From CAZZBM01 sp964652255 (lineage in GTDB: Bacteria; Bdellovibrionota; Bacteriovoracia; Bacteriovoracales; CAZZBM01): DNA of 64,000 bases. The notes below the pieces were generated by a model. The model searched no databases, was not told the origin of the DNA, and saw only the letters and a program-made list of their open reading frames with translations. The position numbers were made by a program, and so were the translations under genes. The stretch covers positions 1 to 64,000 of the forward strand of contig CAZZBM010000001.1 of NCBI GenBank assembly GCA_964652255.1. The letters run 5' to 3'. Shown here piece by piece: positions 47,443 through 55,025 of this stretch; position 1 is the first letter of the stretch; the number at the start of each line of letters is the position of its first letter.

Positions 47443-48203
47443 GATTTTTTGATGCTCTCTTCGCTGGTCTTTGTCTAGGTCATAGTATTCTTATTCTTCA
47501 AATAATCACTAAAAATCCAATTTCTAATCCTTCTAGTCTAGGCTTTGATGGAATAAGTCTCTTTTTTATTTTTCTTCTTTCTTTTTTTCCCCCTTCCTCT
47601 TTTCTTCTTTTTCTCCTCCACTTTCTTTTTTCTTTTTTTATTTTTTTTTATAAAATCTTTGATATCAATCGAGGTCTTATTTTGAACCTATTTTTAGGCT
47701 CTTCTCTTCTTCTCATTCATTTTTTTTCCTATCATCTTGGAACAAATCTGCCTCAAAAACTTTGGTTTGGTCAGTTTAAAGATATCGACAGTATTAATAG
47801 TTTACTTTTTATTTCTATAAGTCTTTTGTTGATCACAACAACTTTTATCACAAAAAAAAAACTTTTTCTTCTTACCCTTGGATCTCAAATTCAACAAAAT
47901 CTTTATTTAAAAACAGGTTACTGGGAATCCTTTTTTTATTTTTTAGCCTTTCTTTTTAATGCTTTAGTGATTTCTTATTTTGGTTTTTTTTCTTTTTTTA
48001 GTATTTCTTTAGCTTTTTTTACTCAAAAATTAAGCTTTTACCCTTTTTTATTCTTTTCAGGGATTTTTATGCTTTTTACAGATTTTTTTTCTTATTTTAT
48101 ACCTGTTTACAACCTAGAAATCCCTAGTTCACTCTTAGCAAGTTTTTTCTCTTCTATTTTACTATTTTTTATGTATATTAATAAAAAACAAAACAAATCA
48201 TAA
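47430..48203 (+). CDS. reduced FecCD-type ABC permease
   Basis: The 257-residue membrane protein has about eight helices. The N-terminal ITKNPISNPSSLGFDGISLF resembles the FecCD motif NPLAxPxxLGxxxGA, and LTLGSQIQQNLYL corresponds to the cytoplasmic LGxxxAxxLG coupling region. It is about 70 residues shorter than usual. FecCD permeases carry iron-siderophores, haem or B12. Given nrdJ, B12 is an attractive but unproven substrate. Confidence 0.6.
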   Translation: MLYLRFFDALFAGLCLGHSILILQIITKNPISNPSSLGFDGISLFFIFLLSFFPPSSFLLFLLHFLFSFFIFFYKIFDINRGLILNLFLGSSLLLIHFFSYHLGTNLPQKLWFGQFKDIDSINSLLFISISLLLITTTFITKKKLFLLTLGSQIQQNLYLKTGYWESFFYFLAFLFNALVISYFGFFSFFSISLAFFTQKLSFYPFLFFSGIFMLFTDFFSYFIPVYNLEIPSSLLASFFSSILLFFMYINKKQNKS

Positions 48204-48212
48204 GGAGTTTAA

Positions 48213-48995
48213 ATGAAAAATATTATTCTAGTTCTAATGCTTACCTCTTGTGTTGCTATAAAAGATAAGCTATCAAATTTTATGGGATCATCATCAAGCC
48301 TGCCAAAAGAAGAATACGAAGCTATTAAAATGTTTGGGTATGCTAGCTTTGCTCAGCTACAACAATTAAATCTTACAGATGCGGAAAAAGAAGCTTTTTT
48401 AGCTGGAGCTAAAGAATCTCTTTATTCAAAAAAACCTTTTGATCCAAGTCAAATCATGCCTTATCAAGGAAAAATTCAGGCATTTGTTCAAAAAAAACAA
48501 ATGGAAATGATGGAAAAAGCTCAAAAAGAAGCTCAAAAGTTTAAAGAAGAAGGCGAAAAATTTATAACTGATTTTCTTGCTAAAAATTCTAATGCTAAAA
48601 AAACAGAATCAGGTTTAGTTTATGAAATCATAAACCCTGGAACAGGAAAATCTCCTTCAGTTGAAGATAGTATTACTGTTCATTATCATGGAACTCTTAT
48701 TAACGGAGAAGTTTTTGATTCAAGCATGGATAGAGCTAAGCAACTTACCAGTGAAGGAAAAGATGCAGAACAAGCAAAATTTAAAGCTGATTTAGCAAGT
48801 ATGATTCCAGGCTGGAAAGAAGCTTTACCTCTTTTAAAAGAAGGTGGTAAAATGAAGCTTATTGTTCCTTCTCAACTAGCTTATGGAGATCGTCCTGCAG
48901 GAAAAATCCCTCCTGGATCAACTTTAATTTTTGATATTGAACTTTTTAAAGTTGAAGGAAAAGCTCCAGTTAAAAAAGCTCCTATAAAGAAATAA
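48213..48995 (+). CDS. FKBP-type peptidyl-prolyl isomerase lipoprotein
   Basis: The signal MKNIILVLMLTSC ends in a lipobox Cys. Residues about 35-125 form a helical dimerisation-like stalk (MEMMEKAQKEAQKFKEEGEK). The FKBP domain follows: GLVYEIINPGTGKSPSVEDS, VHYHGTLINGEVFDSSMDR, IPGWKEALPLLKEGGKMKL, IVPSQLAYGDRPAGKIPPGS. The order matches Mip/FkpA foldases of the periplasm. 260 residues. AGGAG lies 5 nt before ATG. Confidence 0.92.
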   Translation: MKNIILVLMLTSCVAIKDKLSNFMGSSSSLPKEEYEAIKMFGYASFAQLQQLNLTDAEKEAFLAGAKESLYSKKPFDPSQIMPYQGKIQAFVQKKQMEMMEKAQKEAQKFKEEGEKFITDFLAKNSNAKKTESGLVYEIINPGTGKSPSVEDSITVHYHGTLINGEVFDSSMDRAKQLTSEGKDAEQAKFKADLASMIPGWKEALPLLKEGGKMKLIVPSQLAYGDRPAGKIPPGSTLIFDIELFKVEGKAPVKKAPIKK

Positions 48996-48996
48996 A

Positions 48997-49242
48997 TTAA
49001 TGAGCTGCACAAGATCCGCACCCAGAGGAGCTATTTTGTGCACTAAAATCCCATTGAGAGAATAAGTGATTAATTCTCTCAATGGCTTGATTTAAATCTT
49101 CATATTGTTCCTGAAAATAAGTCTTTTCTTCATCAAAAACTGTCACTGCATAATAAATATCCTCTTCTATGCCCATAAAAATTTGAGCTTTTTGATCTTG
49201 AAAAGAATAATATTCATCAAACCAGTTTTCTTCATTAATCAT
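48997..49242 (-). CDS. small acidic protein with CGSC tail
   Basis: An 81-residue acidic protein with many aromatic residues ends in SSSGCGSCAAH. The CxxC at the tail could bind metal or be redox-active. No family recognised. It lies between the FKBP gene and rpmG, alone on the minus strand and 2 nt from the end of the FKBP gene. Confidence 0.6.
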   Translation of the reverse strand: MINEENWFDEYYSFQDQKAQIFMGIEEDIYYAVTVFDEEKTYFQEQYEDLNQAIERINHLFSQWDFSAQNSSSGCGSCAAH

Positions 49243-49300
49243 AGGCTCATCATAAGTAAATCTTGCAAAAAGACAAGATTTGAGTTAAAAGATGGTCATT

Positions 49301-49480
49301 ATGGCAAAGAAAGGTCCAAGAGTTATTGTTACATTAGAATGTACAGAAGCAAGAAAAGAAGGATTAACTCCTTCTAGATATACAACTTTAAAAAATAAGA
49401 AAAACACCTCTGAGAGATTAGAGCTCATGAAATATAATCCCTTTCTGAGAAAACATACTCTCCATAAAGAAGTTAAATAA
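49301..49480 (+). CDS. rpmG: 50S ribosomal protein L33
   Basis: L33 begins [19 protein letters not shown] and continues [33 protein letters not shown], cited in pieces here. Only one Cys remains, so this is the zinc-free (C-minus) type. The ATG at 49301 matches the family start better than the ATG nine bases earlier. 59 residues. Confidence 0.92.
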   Translation: MAKKGPRVIVTLECTEARKEGLTPSRYTTLKNKKNTSERLELMKYNPFLRKHTLHKEVK

Positions 49481-49482
49481 AT

Positions 49483-50088
49483 TTGATTAAAAACAGCGAA
49501 GAAGTTTTTAACTTTTTTCATTCTGATCCATATTCCTTAAAAGATGATTTTTATTTTCTTTTAGAAAGTTATCAAAAGAAATTAAACTTTCCAGCTTTAA
49601 CTTTTGAGGTAGGCTCTCTTCTTTACTTTTTAATAGAAAATTTACAATCAAAATATATTTTAGAGCTAGGCTCAGGTTATGGTCACAGTGCTTATTGGTC
49701 TTTAAAAAGCTCTTATGTAAAAAAAATTATTCTCACAGAAAAGAAAAAAGAACTTTATGATCTTTTTCTAGAAATTCCTTTTCCCAGAAAAAATATTCTA
49801 GAATATCATCTTACCTCTATTGATTCTTTTTTAGAACAAGAAGATCTTTCTAGCATTTCTTTTGTTTTAGTCGATGGAGCTAAGCATAAATATCTTTCTT
49901 GGATTCAAATTTTAGAACAAAAATTGCCTTTAAATGCTGTTATCCTCATTGATAATGCCTTAAGCTCCAAAGCTTTCTCAGAAGGATTTTTAAAAAAATT
50001 ACATCATTATTTAAAAGAAAGTTCTTTCACTAAGATCTTTCTTCCTCTTAACGATGGTGTGACTCTTTTAAGAAAAACCTCTTCTTAG
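49483..50088 (+). CDS. SAM-dependent O-methyltransferase-like protein
   Basis: The SAM-binding glycine motif is ILELGSGYGHSAYW near residue 66. The downstream SFVLVDGAKHKYLSW and AVILIDNALSSKAFSE match the family-3 O-methyltransferase (catechol/caffeoyl type) pattern, where Asp residues bind metal. 201 residues from a TTG start 2 nt after the rpmG stop. No ATG is available upstream. Substrate unknown. Confidence 0.8.
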   Translation: MIKNSEEVFNFFHSDPYSLKDDFYFLLESYQKKLNFPALTFEVGSLLYFLIENLQSKYILELGSGYGHSAYWSLKSSYVKKIILTEKKKELYDLFLEIPFPRKNILEYHLTSIDSFLEQEDLSSISFVLVDGAKHKYLSWIQILEQKLPLNAVILIDNALSSKAFSEGFLKKLHHYLKESSFTKIFLPLNDGVTLLRKTSS

Positions 50089-50104
50089 TCGATAATTTCT
50101 CTGT

Positions 50105-50707
50105 ATGATTTTCACTCCTATTAACAAATTCTTCGTTATTGTTTTCATTAGTTCTTTCTTCTTATTCTTGATCACTAATCTTATCAATATTTCTTTAGAG
50201 CCTTATTTTTTACTTAGTGACTGGAATCATTTTTATACTATTTTAACAACAATTTTTTATCATAATAATATTATTGAACTTTTTTTTCATCTATTAGCTT
50301 TTTTCTTTTTATCTAATCAACTTGATCTTTATCACTCTACGAAAAAATATCTTTTTAGTTTATTTTTTGTCATGATTTCATCTCATCTTCTTTTTCTTAT
50401 TATTAACCCAGGGCTATCTGTCAAAGGATCTCTCATTACTTACCTCCTTTGTTTTTATGCTCTTTCTTTTCCCTATCGTCCCATGAACTTTTTTTTAACT
50501 AATTTTTTTCTCCCCTCCTATCAAATCTGTGCCTTTTTTATCTTTCTTCAAATTATTCTTTATTTGCAAAATAAAGCCTTTGCTGAACTTATTCTTCATT
50601 CCTTTTATCTAAGTATGACTTTTCTCTTTTTTTATCTTTCTCAGTGGTTTAATAGAAATAAAAAAACTAAGCTTAAAATTGTGAAAGAAGGAACCTTTTT
50701 GCACTAA
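50105..50707 (+). CDS. rhomboid-like intramembrane protein
   Basis: The 200-residue membrane protein has six helices. WNHFYTILTTIFYHNNIIELFFHLLAF matches, in parts, the rhomboid stretch WxxxTxxFxHxxxxHLxxN. GLSVKGSL then occupies the place of the catalytic GxSG, with the last Gly changed. A His lies in helix six (LILHSFYLSM). Ser and His are thus kept, but activity is uncertain. It follows the methyltransferase by 16 nt. Confidence 0.6.
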   Translation: MIFTPINKFFVIVFISSFFLFLITNLINISLEPYFLLSDWNHFYTILTTIFYHNNIIELFFHLLAFFFLSNQLDLYHSTKKYLFSLFFVMISSHLLFLIINPGLSVKGSLITYLLCFYALSFPYRPMNFFLTNFFLPSYQICAFFIFLQIILYLQNKAFAELILHSFYLSMTFLFFYLSQWFNRNKKTKLKIVKEGTFLH

Positions 50708-50746
50708 CTACTTGTCTTTTTAAGTCAAATATTTTATAAGCTTTTT

Positions 50747-50911
50747 ATGACTCTTCCTAAAGCAACCCAAGAAAAAAAATTAGACTTAAGAACAAGAGAC
50801 AAATATCTTCGAGAAGAAAAAATTTCTACTGAAGAAATCACTAATTATTTAAAATCTCTAGAAAATGATGAAAATAATCTTAAAGAGGATGATCTTACCT
50901 TAAAAAGCTAA
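50747..50911 (+). CDS. small charged protein (54 aa)
   Basis: A short frame starts MTLPKATQEKKLDLRTRDKY and ends LKEDDLTLKS. It is Lys/Glu/Asp-rich, probably helical, with no cysteine. It follows the rhomboid-like gene by 39 nt and overlaps the convergent outer-membrane gene by 12 nt. The composition looks coding. No known family. Confidence 0.5.
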   Translation: MTLPKATQEKKLDLRTRDKYLREEKISTEEITNYLKSLENDENNLKEDDLTLKS

Positions 50912-51499
50912 ACTAAGATTAAGCCCAAAGATTGAGACGTTTTTTCCTAAAAAACCTAGAGGAAAATCCAAAGAAATAAAAGCTTTTTGCCAAGGAAGCG
51001 ATATCCCAGGTCTTACAATAAGTTCATGATCACCCTTATCTAAATATTCTTTAAAAAAACTAGAACGACTTGAAGTGAGATAAAAATATTCTAAACCAAG
51101 ATAAGCATAAAAATCTTTTTCAAAAAAGAAGAGTTTTTTACTCACTTGAACCCCTCCACCTAGTTGAAAAAAAATACTTTGATGAGGTTGGTAAAATAAT
51201 TGTCCTTGAGCTTTAAAACTTAGTTTAGGTTGTTTTCCATAATCGGGCAAAAGATCATACTCAAGAATTGCTCCATAAAATTGAAGACCATTAGTTCCAA
51301 GAACTAACTCACCTCGAAATTTTTCTAAAAATTTATAGGTAGCAGAAAAAGATAAAGCTGGATAAAAAGAATCATATCCATGAGGAAAAGCTTGAAAAGT
51401 AGTAGAAAAATAAAAAGTTTCAGGATTAAGTGGAAGACTAGAGGTATGATAGGTACTTAATAGGGCTTGTGCTATAAAAATCATAAAAATAAGTCTCAC
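50900..51499 (-). CDS. outer-membrane beta-barrel-like protein
   Basis: A GTG start at 51499 gives a signal peptide MRLIFMIFIAQALLS. TTG 51520 and ATG 51484 are alternatives. The body has repeated amphipathic strands (FYFSTTFQAF, YPALSFSATYKF, ELIVRPGISLPW) and ends VSIFGLNLSLAF with a terminal Phe, as in outer-membrane barrels. About 199 residues. Function unknown. Confidence 0.62.
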   Translation of the reverse strand: MRLIFMIFIAQALLSTYHTSSLPLNPETFYFSTTFQAFPHGYDSFYPALSFSATYKFLEKFRGELVLGTNGLQFYGAILEYDLLPDYGKQPKLSFKAQGQLFYQPHQSIFFQLGGGVQVSKKLFFFEKDFYAYLGLEYFYLTSSRSSFFKEYLDKGDHELIVRPGISLPWQKAFISLDFPLGFLGKNVSIFGLNLSLAF

Positions 51500-51553
51500 T
51501 AGAAAAAAATCTTTTGTCAATTAGAAGCTTTTCAGTTATAAGAAAATCTCTCT

Positions 51554-51630
51554 GGTGGTCGTAGTTCAGTTGGTAGAACGCTTGATTGTGATTCAAGTTG
51601 TCGTGGGTTCGAGTCCCATCGATCACCCCA
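51554..51630 (+). tRNA. tRNA-His (GTG)
   Basis: G-1 (51554) precedes the acceptor GTGGTCG, which pairs with CGATCAC. The anticodon arm is CTTGA-TTGTGAT-TCAAG with anticodon GTG. The T loop is in GGGTTCGAGTCCC. C73 opposite G-1 is the His identity pair. CCA is encoded (51628-51630). The last 8 nt overlap the end of the convergent pseudouridine synthase gene. Confidence 0.95.
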
Positions 51631-52450
51631 CCATCACTTTAAAATCTTCAGGAATCTCAGCTGTAAAAGTCTGATCAGGTAAAGTTATTTTATAAGCATG
51701 CAATAGATGTCTTTCGCCTTCTCCTAAACCATAAACCTTATCTCCAATCAAAGGAAATCCTTCATAAGCGGCATGAACTCTAATTTGATGTTGCCTTCCT
51801 GTGAGTGGACTAGCTTTTAATAGCCAAGTTTCTTCTTTTTTTTCTAAACACTCAAAAAAAGTAGAAGCTACCTTACCCTCAGAATGAACAATAGTTTTAT
51901 CCTGATTAGTTTTTAACCTAGCTTCACATAATAAGGGAAACTCCCTTAGACAAGGTCTAATCAAACAAAGATATTCTTTTCTTATTTTTCTTTGTTCAAA
52001 CAAAACAATGAGCTCTTGAGCTTTTTTTAAAGTTTTAGCTAAGAGGAAGACACCACTAGTTTCTTTATCAAGTCGATGAACATGATAAGTTTTAAAAGGG
52101 AAAAAATTATTTACAATGTTAAAAAGCTCTTTTCCAGCAATGTGACTTAGCATAAAAGGGGGTTTATTCACTACTAACAAATTTTCATCTTCATAAATAA
52201 TTTTGGGAGGAATTAAAACTTGATCATTTTTTGAGAAAAAAATTACTTCATCTTCATGAAAAACTTTTCTTGCAATTTTATTGATAGGTTTTTTATTTAA
52301 AAGAACTTCTCCTTGCAAGATTTTTTTTTGCAAAAATGATCTTGATAATGTGGGGTATTGTTCTCTAAGAAAATGATCAATTCTTAAAGATTGCCCTTGA
52401 TGGATAAAACGAGTTTCATGATAATTAGGGGTCATGACTCTTTCTTTCAT
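51623..52450 (-). CDS. RluA-family pseudouridine synthase
   Basis: An S4-like N-terminal part (RIDHFLREQYPTLSRSFLQK) precedes the catalytic motif VHRLDKETSGVFLLAKT with the nucleophile Asp. LTGRQHQIRVHAAYEGFPLIG is the RluA C-terminal motif. The family modifies uridines in rRNA or tRNA (RluC/RluD); which site is unclear. 275 residues. An internal Met (codon 6) is an alternative start. Confidence 0.9.
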   Translation of the reverse strand: MKERVMTPNYHETRFIHQGQSLRIDHFLREQYPTLSRSFLQKKILQGEVLLNKKPINKIARKVFHEDEVIFFSKNDQVLIPPKIIYEDENLLVVNKPPFMLSHIAGKELFNIVNNFFPFKTYHVHRLDKETSGVFLLAKTLKKAQELIVLFEQRKIRKEYLCLIRPCLREFPLLCEARLKTNQDKTIVHSEGKVASTFFECLEKKEETWLLKASPLTGRQHQIRVHAAYEGFPLIGDKVYGLGEGERHLLHAYKITLPDQTFTAEIPEDFKVMVG

Positions 52451-52511
52451 TTCTTTCTATATAGATTAAAAGGATTTAAAACATCAATCTTTTATGAAAT
52501 AATGATCCAAA

Positions 52512-53489
52512 ATGTGGAAATATTCCTTTCTTCTACTTTTTTTTCCTTTGATTTTTTTATACCCTTATCAAGTTCGATTTATTGAACCTCAAAAGCTTGT
52601 TTTAGCTCAACTAGAATTAGCTCAAGAAATTCACAAAAGATTTCATGAGGGACCTCTTAAAAATACTTCTTTATGCTTTAAAGAAGTTTTTCATGATCAT
52701 TTCTATCAATGTCATCTTGAAACCCTTTTATGTTCTTTAAACCATGATTTAGGTTATTCTCAAAAACTTATTTTTCAAAACATTGAATTTGAATTTAAAA
52801 AATCTGATTTCATCTCTTCTTCAAGTCATGATTTTTCAGGAAGACCTAGTTATGTTCTCACTTTTTCTTATAAAAACTACGAATTCGATCTTATTTTAGA
52901 AAAAAATTGTCATGAGTCTTTGTTAAAAGAAGATATTTATTCTTTTCAAACTTCTGATCAAGTTCTTTTATGGGATAATTATGGTAGAAAGATTTATGCT
53001 AATTCTTATCTTATTAGAAATAAAGAAATCAATGAATGGGCAAAAATTCATTCACAATTTTCTCACTTAAGAAGAAGTCCTGAAATTAGCATTGCAGATC
53101 ATTTGAATGAAAATGAAAGAAGAGCCTTTTGTGCTTTTTATCATGGTGAAGTTTTTTCTGCTCACTACTTTGATGCCTTTACTTTTTTGTCACGCTTACC
53201 TTCAAAATATCCTTGGGCTGAATTTCTTCAATCTGGTGATTTATGTCACTTAAGGTACACAAAAGAATGTTCAAAACATAAATTTCATGAGTATTATCCT
53301 TATAGCCCTACAAGATTTCATCTTTATGAAAGCCTTGGTCCCTATAAAGAGTATTTAGAAAATTTCTATGAGAATCTTCACTGGCAAAGTTTTCATAAAG
53401 ATCTTTCTTTTGAAGATGAAAAGTTTCAATTAAACAACAGAACAAGCTTTGAAGACAAAGGAGGATTTAGGTGTGTTTATTCTCTTTAA
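52512..53489 (+). CDS. exported protein with possible SUMF/FGE-like domain
   Basis: The signal MWKYSFLLLFFPLIFLYP is clear. The second half has RNKEINEWAKIHS, ADHLNENERRAFCAFYHGE and YFDAFTFLSRLPSKYPWAEF, and ends GGFRCVYSL. The final GFRC is a hallmark of formylglycine-generating-enzyme-like (SUMF) domains, and the N-E-x-x-x-W segment could be their start. The core is too altered to be sure. 325 residues. It overlaps the next gene by 17 nt. Confidence 0.55.
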   Translation: MWKYSFLLLFFPLIFLYPYQVRFIEPQKLVLAQLELAQEIHKRFHEGPLKNTSLCFKEVFHDHFYQCHLETLLCSLNHDLGYSQKLIFQNIEFEFKKSDFISSSSHDFSGRPSYVLTFSYKNYEFDLILEKNCHESLLKEDIYSFQTSDQVLLWDNYGRKIYANSYLIRNKEINEWAKIHSQFSHLRRSPEISIADHLNENERRAFCAFYHGEVFSAHYFDAFTFLSRLPSKYPWAEFLQSGDLCHLRYTKECSKHKFHEYYPYSPTRFHLYESLGPYKEYLENFYENLHWQSFHKDLSFEDEKFQLNNRTSFEDKGGFRCVYSL

Positions 53490-54183
53490 ATTTTTAAGCT
53501 TTTTTTATTCAGAAGAGAAAGTTTTTTTTGTTAAACTTCAAGAAATCATTTTAGAAAGTGAAGAAATATCTTTTGAAAAAAAATATCCTTTTCATGATCT
53601 TGAAAGATTTCAAGGTATTAGTATTCCTCTTCTTAAAATAATAAAATTTAAAAAAAACTATTGTCTTACTAAAAAAGATCAAGATCTTTTTATTTATGAA
53701 AACAATAACTGTATTTTAGAAAAAAATTATTTGCTAAAAATTAAAAATTTTAACTTAAAAAAAATTATCTTAGAAAATAATTTTTTTATCCTTCAAGGAA
53801 AAAAAGAATTAAAATTTTTTAAACCATCAAAATTATTTAAAATTTCTCATGAGAAATATAAAAAAAATAAAAAAAATTTTTCTCTAACTTTTTTTGAATC
53901 TAATCCAGAAAAATGTCTTATATTAAATGAACAATGCGAAATCATTAAGAATGATTGCTTTCAATGTCCTTTTGGTTCTTTTGAAATTTATACTCCTCAA
54001 TGTGAACATCAAAGAGAAAGGATCTGTGGCCAAACCTTATGTGGAACTTACAATAACTATGCTTGTCTAAGAGGATATCATCATTCTCCTAAGATATCAG
54101 GATGCCAAGAAGGAAGTGAAGAAGGTTTTTGTCAAAAAGATTTAAAAACTCATTGCATTAATAACACACTGATTTGTCTTTAA
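53473..54183 (+). CDS. exported Cys-rich protein
   Basis: GTG 53473 gives MFILFKFLSFFYSEEK, a signal-like start inside the preceding gene. A frame from ATG 53449 would add eight residues before it. The middle is Lys/Phe/Ile-rich. The last 90 residues contain about 14 Cys, including CLILNEQCE, CFQCPFG, CEHQRERICGQTLCG and FCQKDLKTHC, probably disulfide-bonded. No family recognised. It is coupled with the SUMF-like gene and may work with it (inference). Confidence 0.58.
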   Translation: MFILFKFLSFFYSEEKVFFVKLQEIILESEEISFEKKYPFHDLERFQGISIPLLKIIKFKKNYCLTKKDQDLFIYENNNCILEKNYLLKIKNFNLKKIILENNFFILQGKKELKFFKPSKLFKISHEKYKKNKKNFSLTFFESNPEKCLILNEQCEIIKNDCFQCPFGSFEIYTPQCEHQRERICGQTLCGTYNNYACLRGYHHSPKISGCQEGSEEGFCQKDLKTHCINNTLICL

Positions 54184-55025
54184 TTTAAAATCACATCAAT
54201 TTCATCATAATCTTCTTTTATGAATGTTTCATAAGTATTTAAAACTTCAGGATTTTTAACTCCTAAATAACTAGCTATCGTCGTTTTATTAATTCCTTTT
54301 TTAAACCATTTAATAATACAGGCTTGCCTTAAAGATTTTGGTGTAATGATAATTCCAGTCTTATTAGAAATATCTTTAAAGATTAATTCAATACTTCTCT
54401 CTTTGAGTCCCTCATCTATAAGTTTCATACCTTGTGAACCATAGATTAAATATTTAAAATCTTCTTTAATCAAAGAAGATAAATTAAAATAAAGAGAAGA
54501 GGAGATAGGGATAGATCTTAAAAAATTTTTATCATCTATAAGAAGATACTCTGAAGTGAGATTATCTTTTAATAAAAACTGAAAATCTTTAGATTGTAGT
54601 CCAAGTTCATAAATGGCTTGAAAAATAGTTATATTTCTTTTTTTAAAAACATTTTCTTGCCCTTCTAAAGCTTTTAGAAAATCTTTAATTTCATTAAAAG
54701 TTGGAGGTTGAGGAAGCCTTAAAATCTTTTTATAATAAGTAACTTCCTTTAAGGGGTTGAAATCGATTTTTCCCTTTTCTAAGAGAAAATCAAAAAAAAC
54801 TCTTAAAGACTGGATTCTTCTTCTTTTAGAGTTCTGTGAAAGAGATTTTTTTTCTAAAAACATAATATATTCATCTAAAAGAGAAGAAGACCATTGATTT
54901 TGACCCTCTTTTTGTTGTAAAAAATTCTTAAAGTAATGCAAATCAGATCTGTATCCTTTAATGGTATGTTTCGATGAAAATTTTACTGCAAATTCTTGAA
55001 TTAATTCTGGTGTAAAGAATGTCAA
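54180..55025 (-). CDS. tyrosine-recombinase-like protein, degenerate catalytic site
   Basis: The N-terminal SAM-like domain (KHTIKGYRSDLHYFKNFLQQ, RRRIQSLRVFFDFLLEKGKI) and the C-terminal pattern (ITPKSLRQACIIKWFKKGI, IASYLGVKNPEVLNTYETF) show the Xer/integrase fold. Canonical residues are changed: the first Arg (GLR) is GLQ, HxLRH reads KSLRQ, and LGH is LGV. The second Arg and the Tyr remain. 281 residues from a TTG that overlaps the divergent nucleotidase start. Probably not an active recombinase. Confidence 0.75.
   Translation of the reverse strand: MTFFTPELIQEFAVKFSSKHTIKGYRSDLHYFKNFLQQKEGQNQWSSSLLDEYIMFLEKKSLSQNSKRRRIQSLRVFFDFLLEKGKIDFNPLKEVTYYKKILRLPQPPTFNEIKDFLKALEGQENVFKKRNITIFQAIYELGLQSKDFQFLLKDNLTSEYLLIDDKNFLRSIPISSSLYFNLSSLIKEDFKYLIYGSQGMKLIDEGLKERSIELIFKDISNKTGIIITPKSLRQACIIKWFKKGINKTTIASYLGVKNPEVLNTYETFIKEDYDEIDVILN

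Noticed and set aside
49105..49521. Two frames around rpmG (plus 49105-49377, minus 49285-49521)
   Set aside because: Both lie over the CGSC-tail gene or rpmG in other frames. L33 is a firm identification, so these are shadows.
51438..51626. Minus-strand frame covering tRNA-His
   Set aside because: It runs through a well-formed tRNA and has no coding features.
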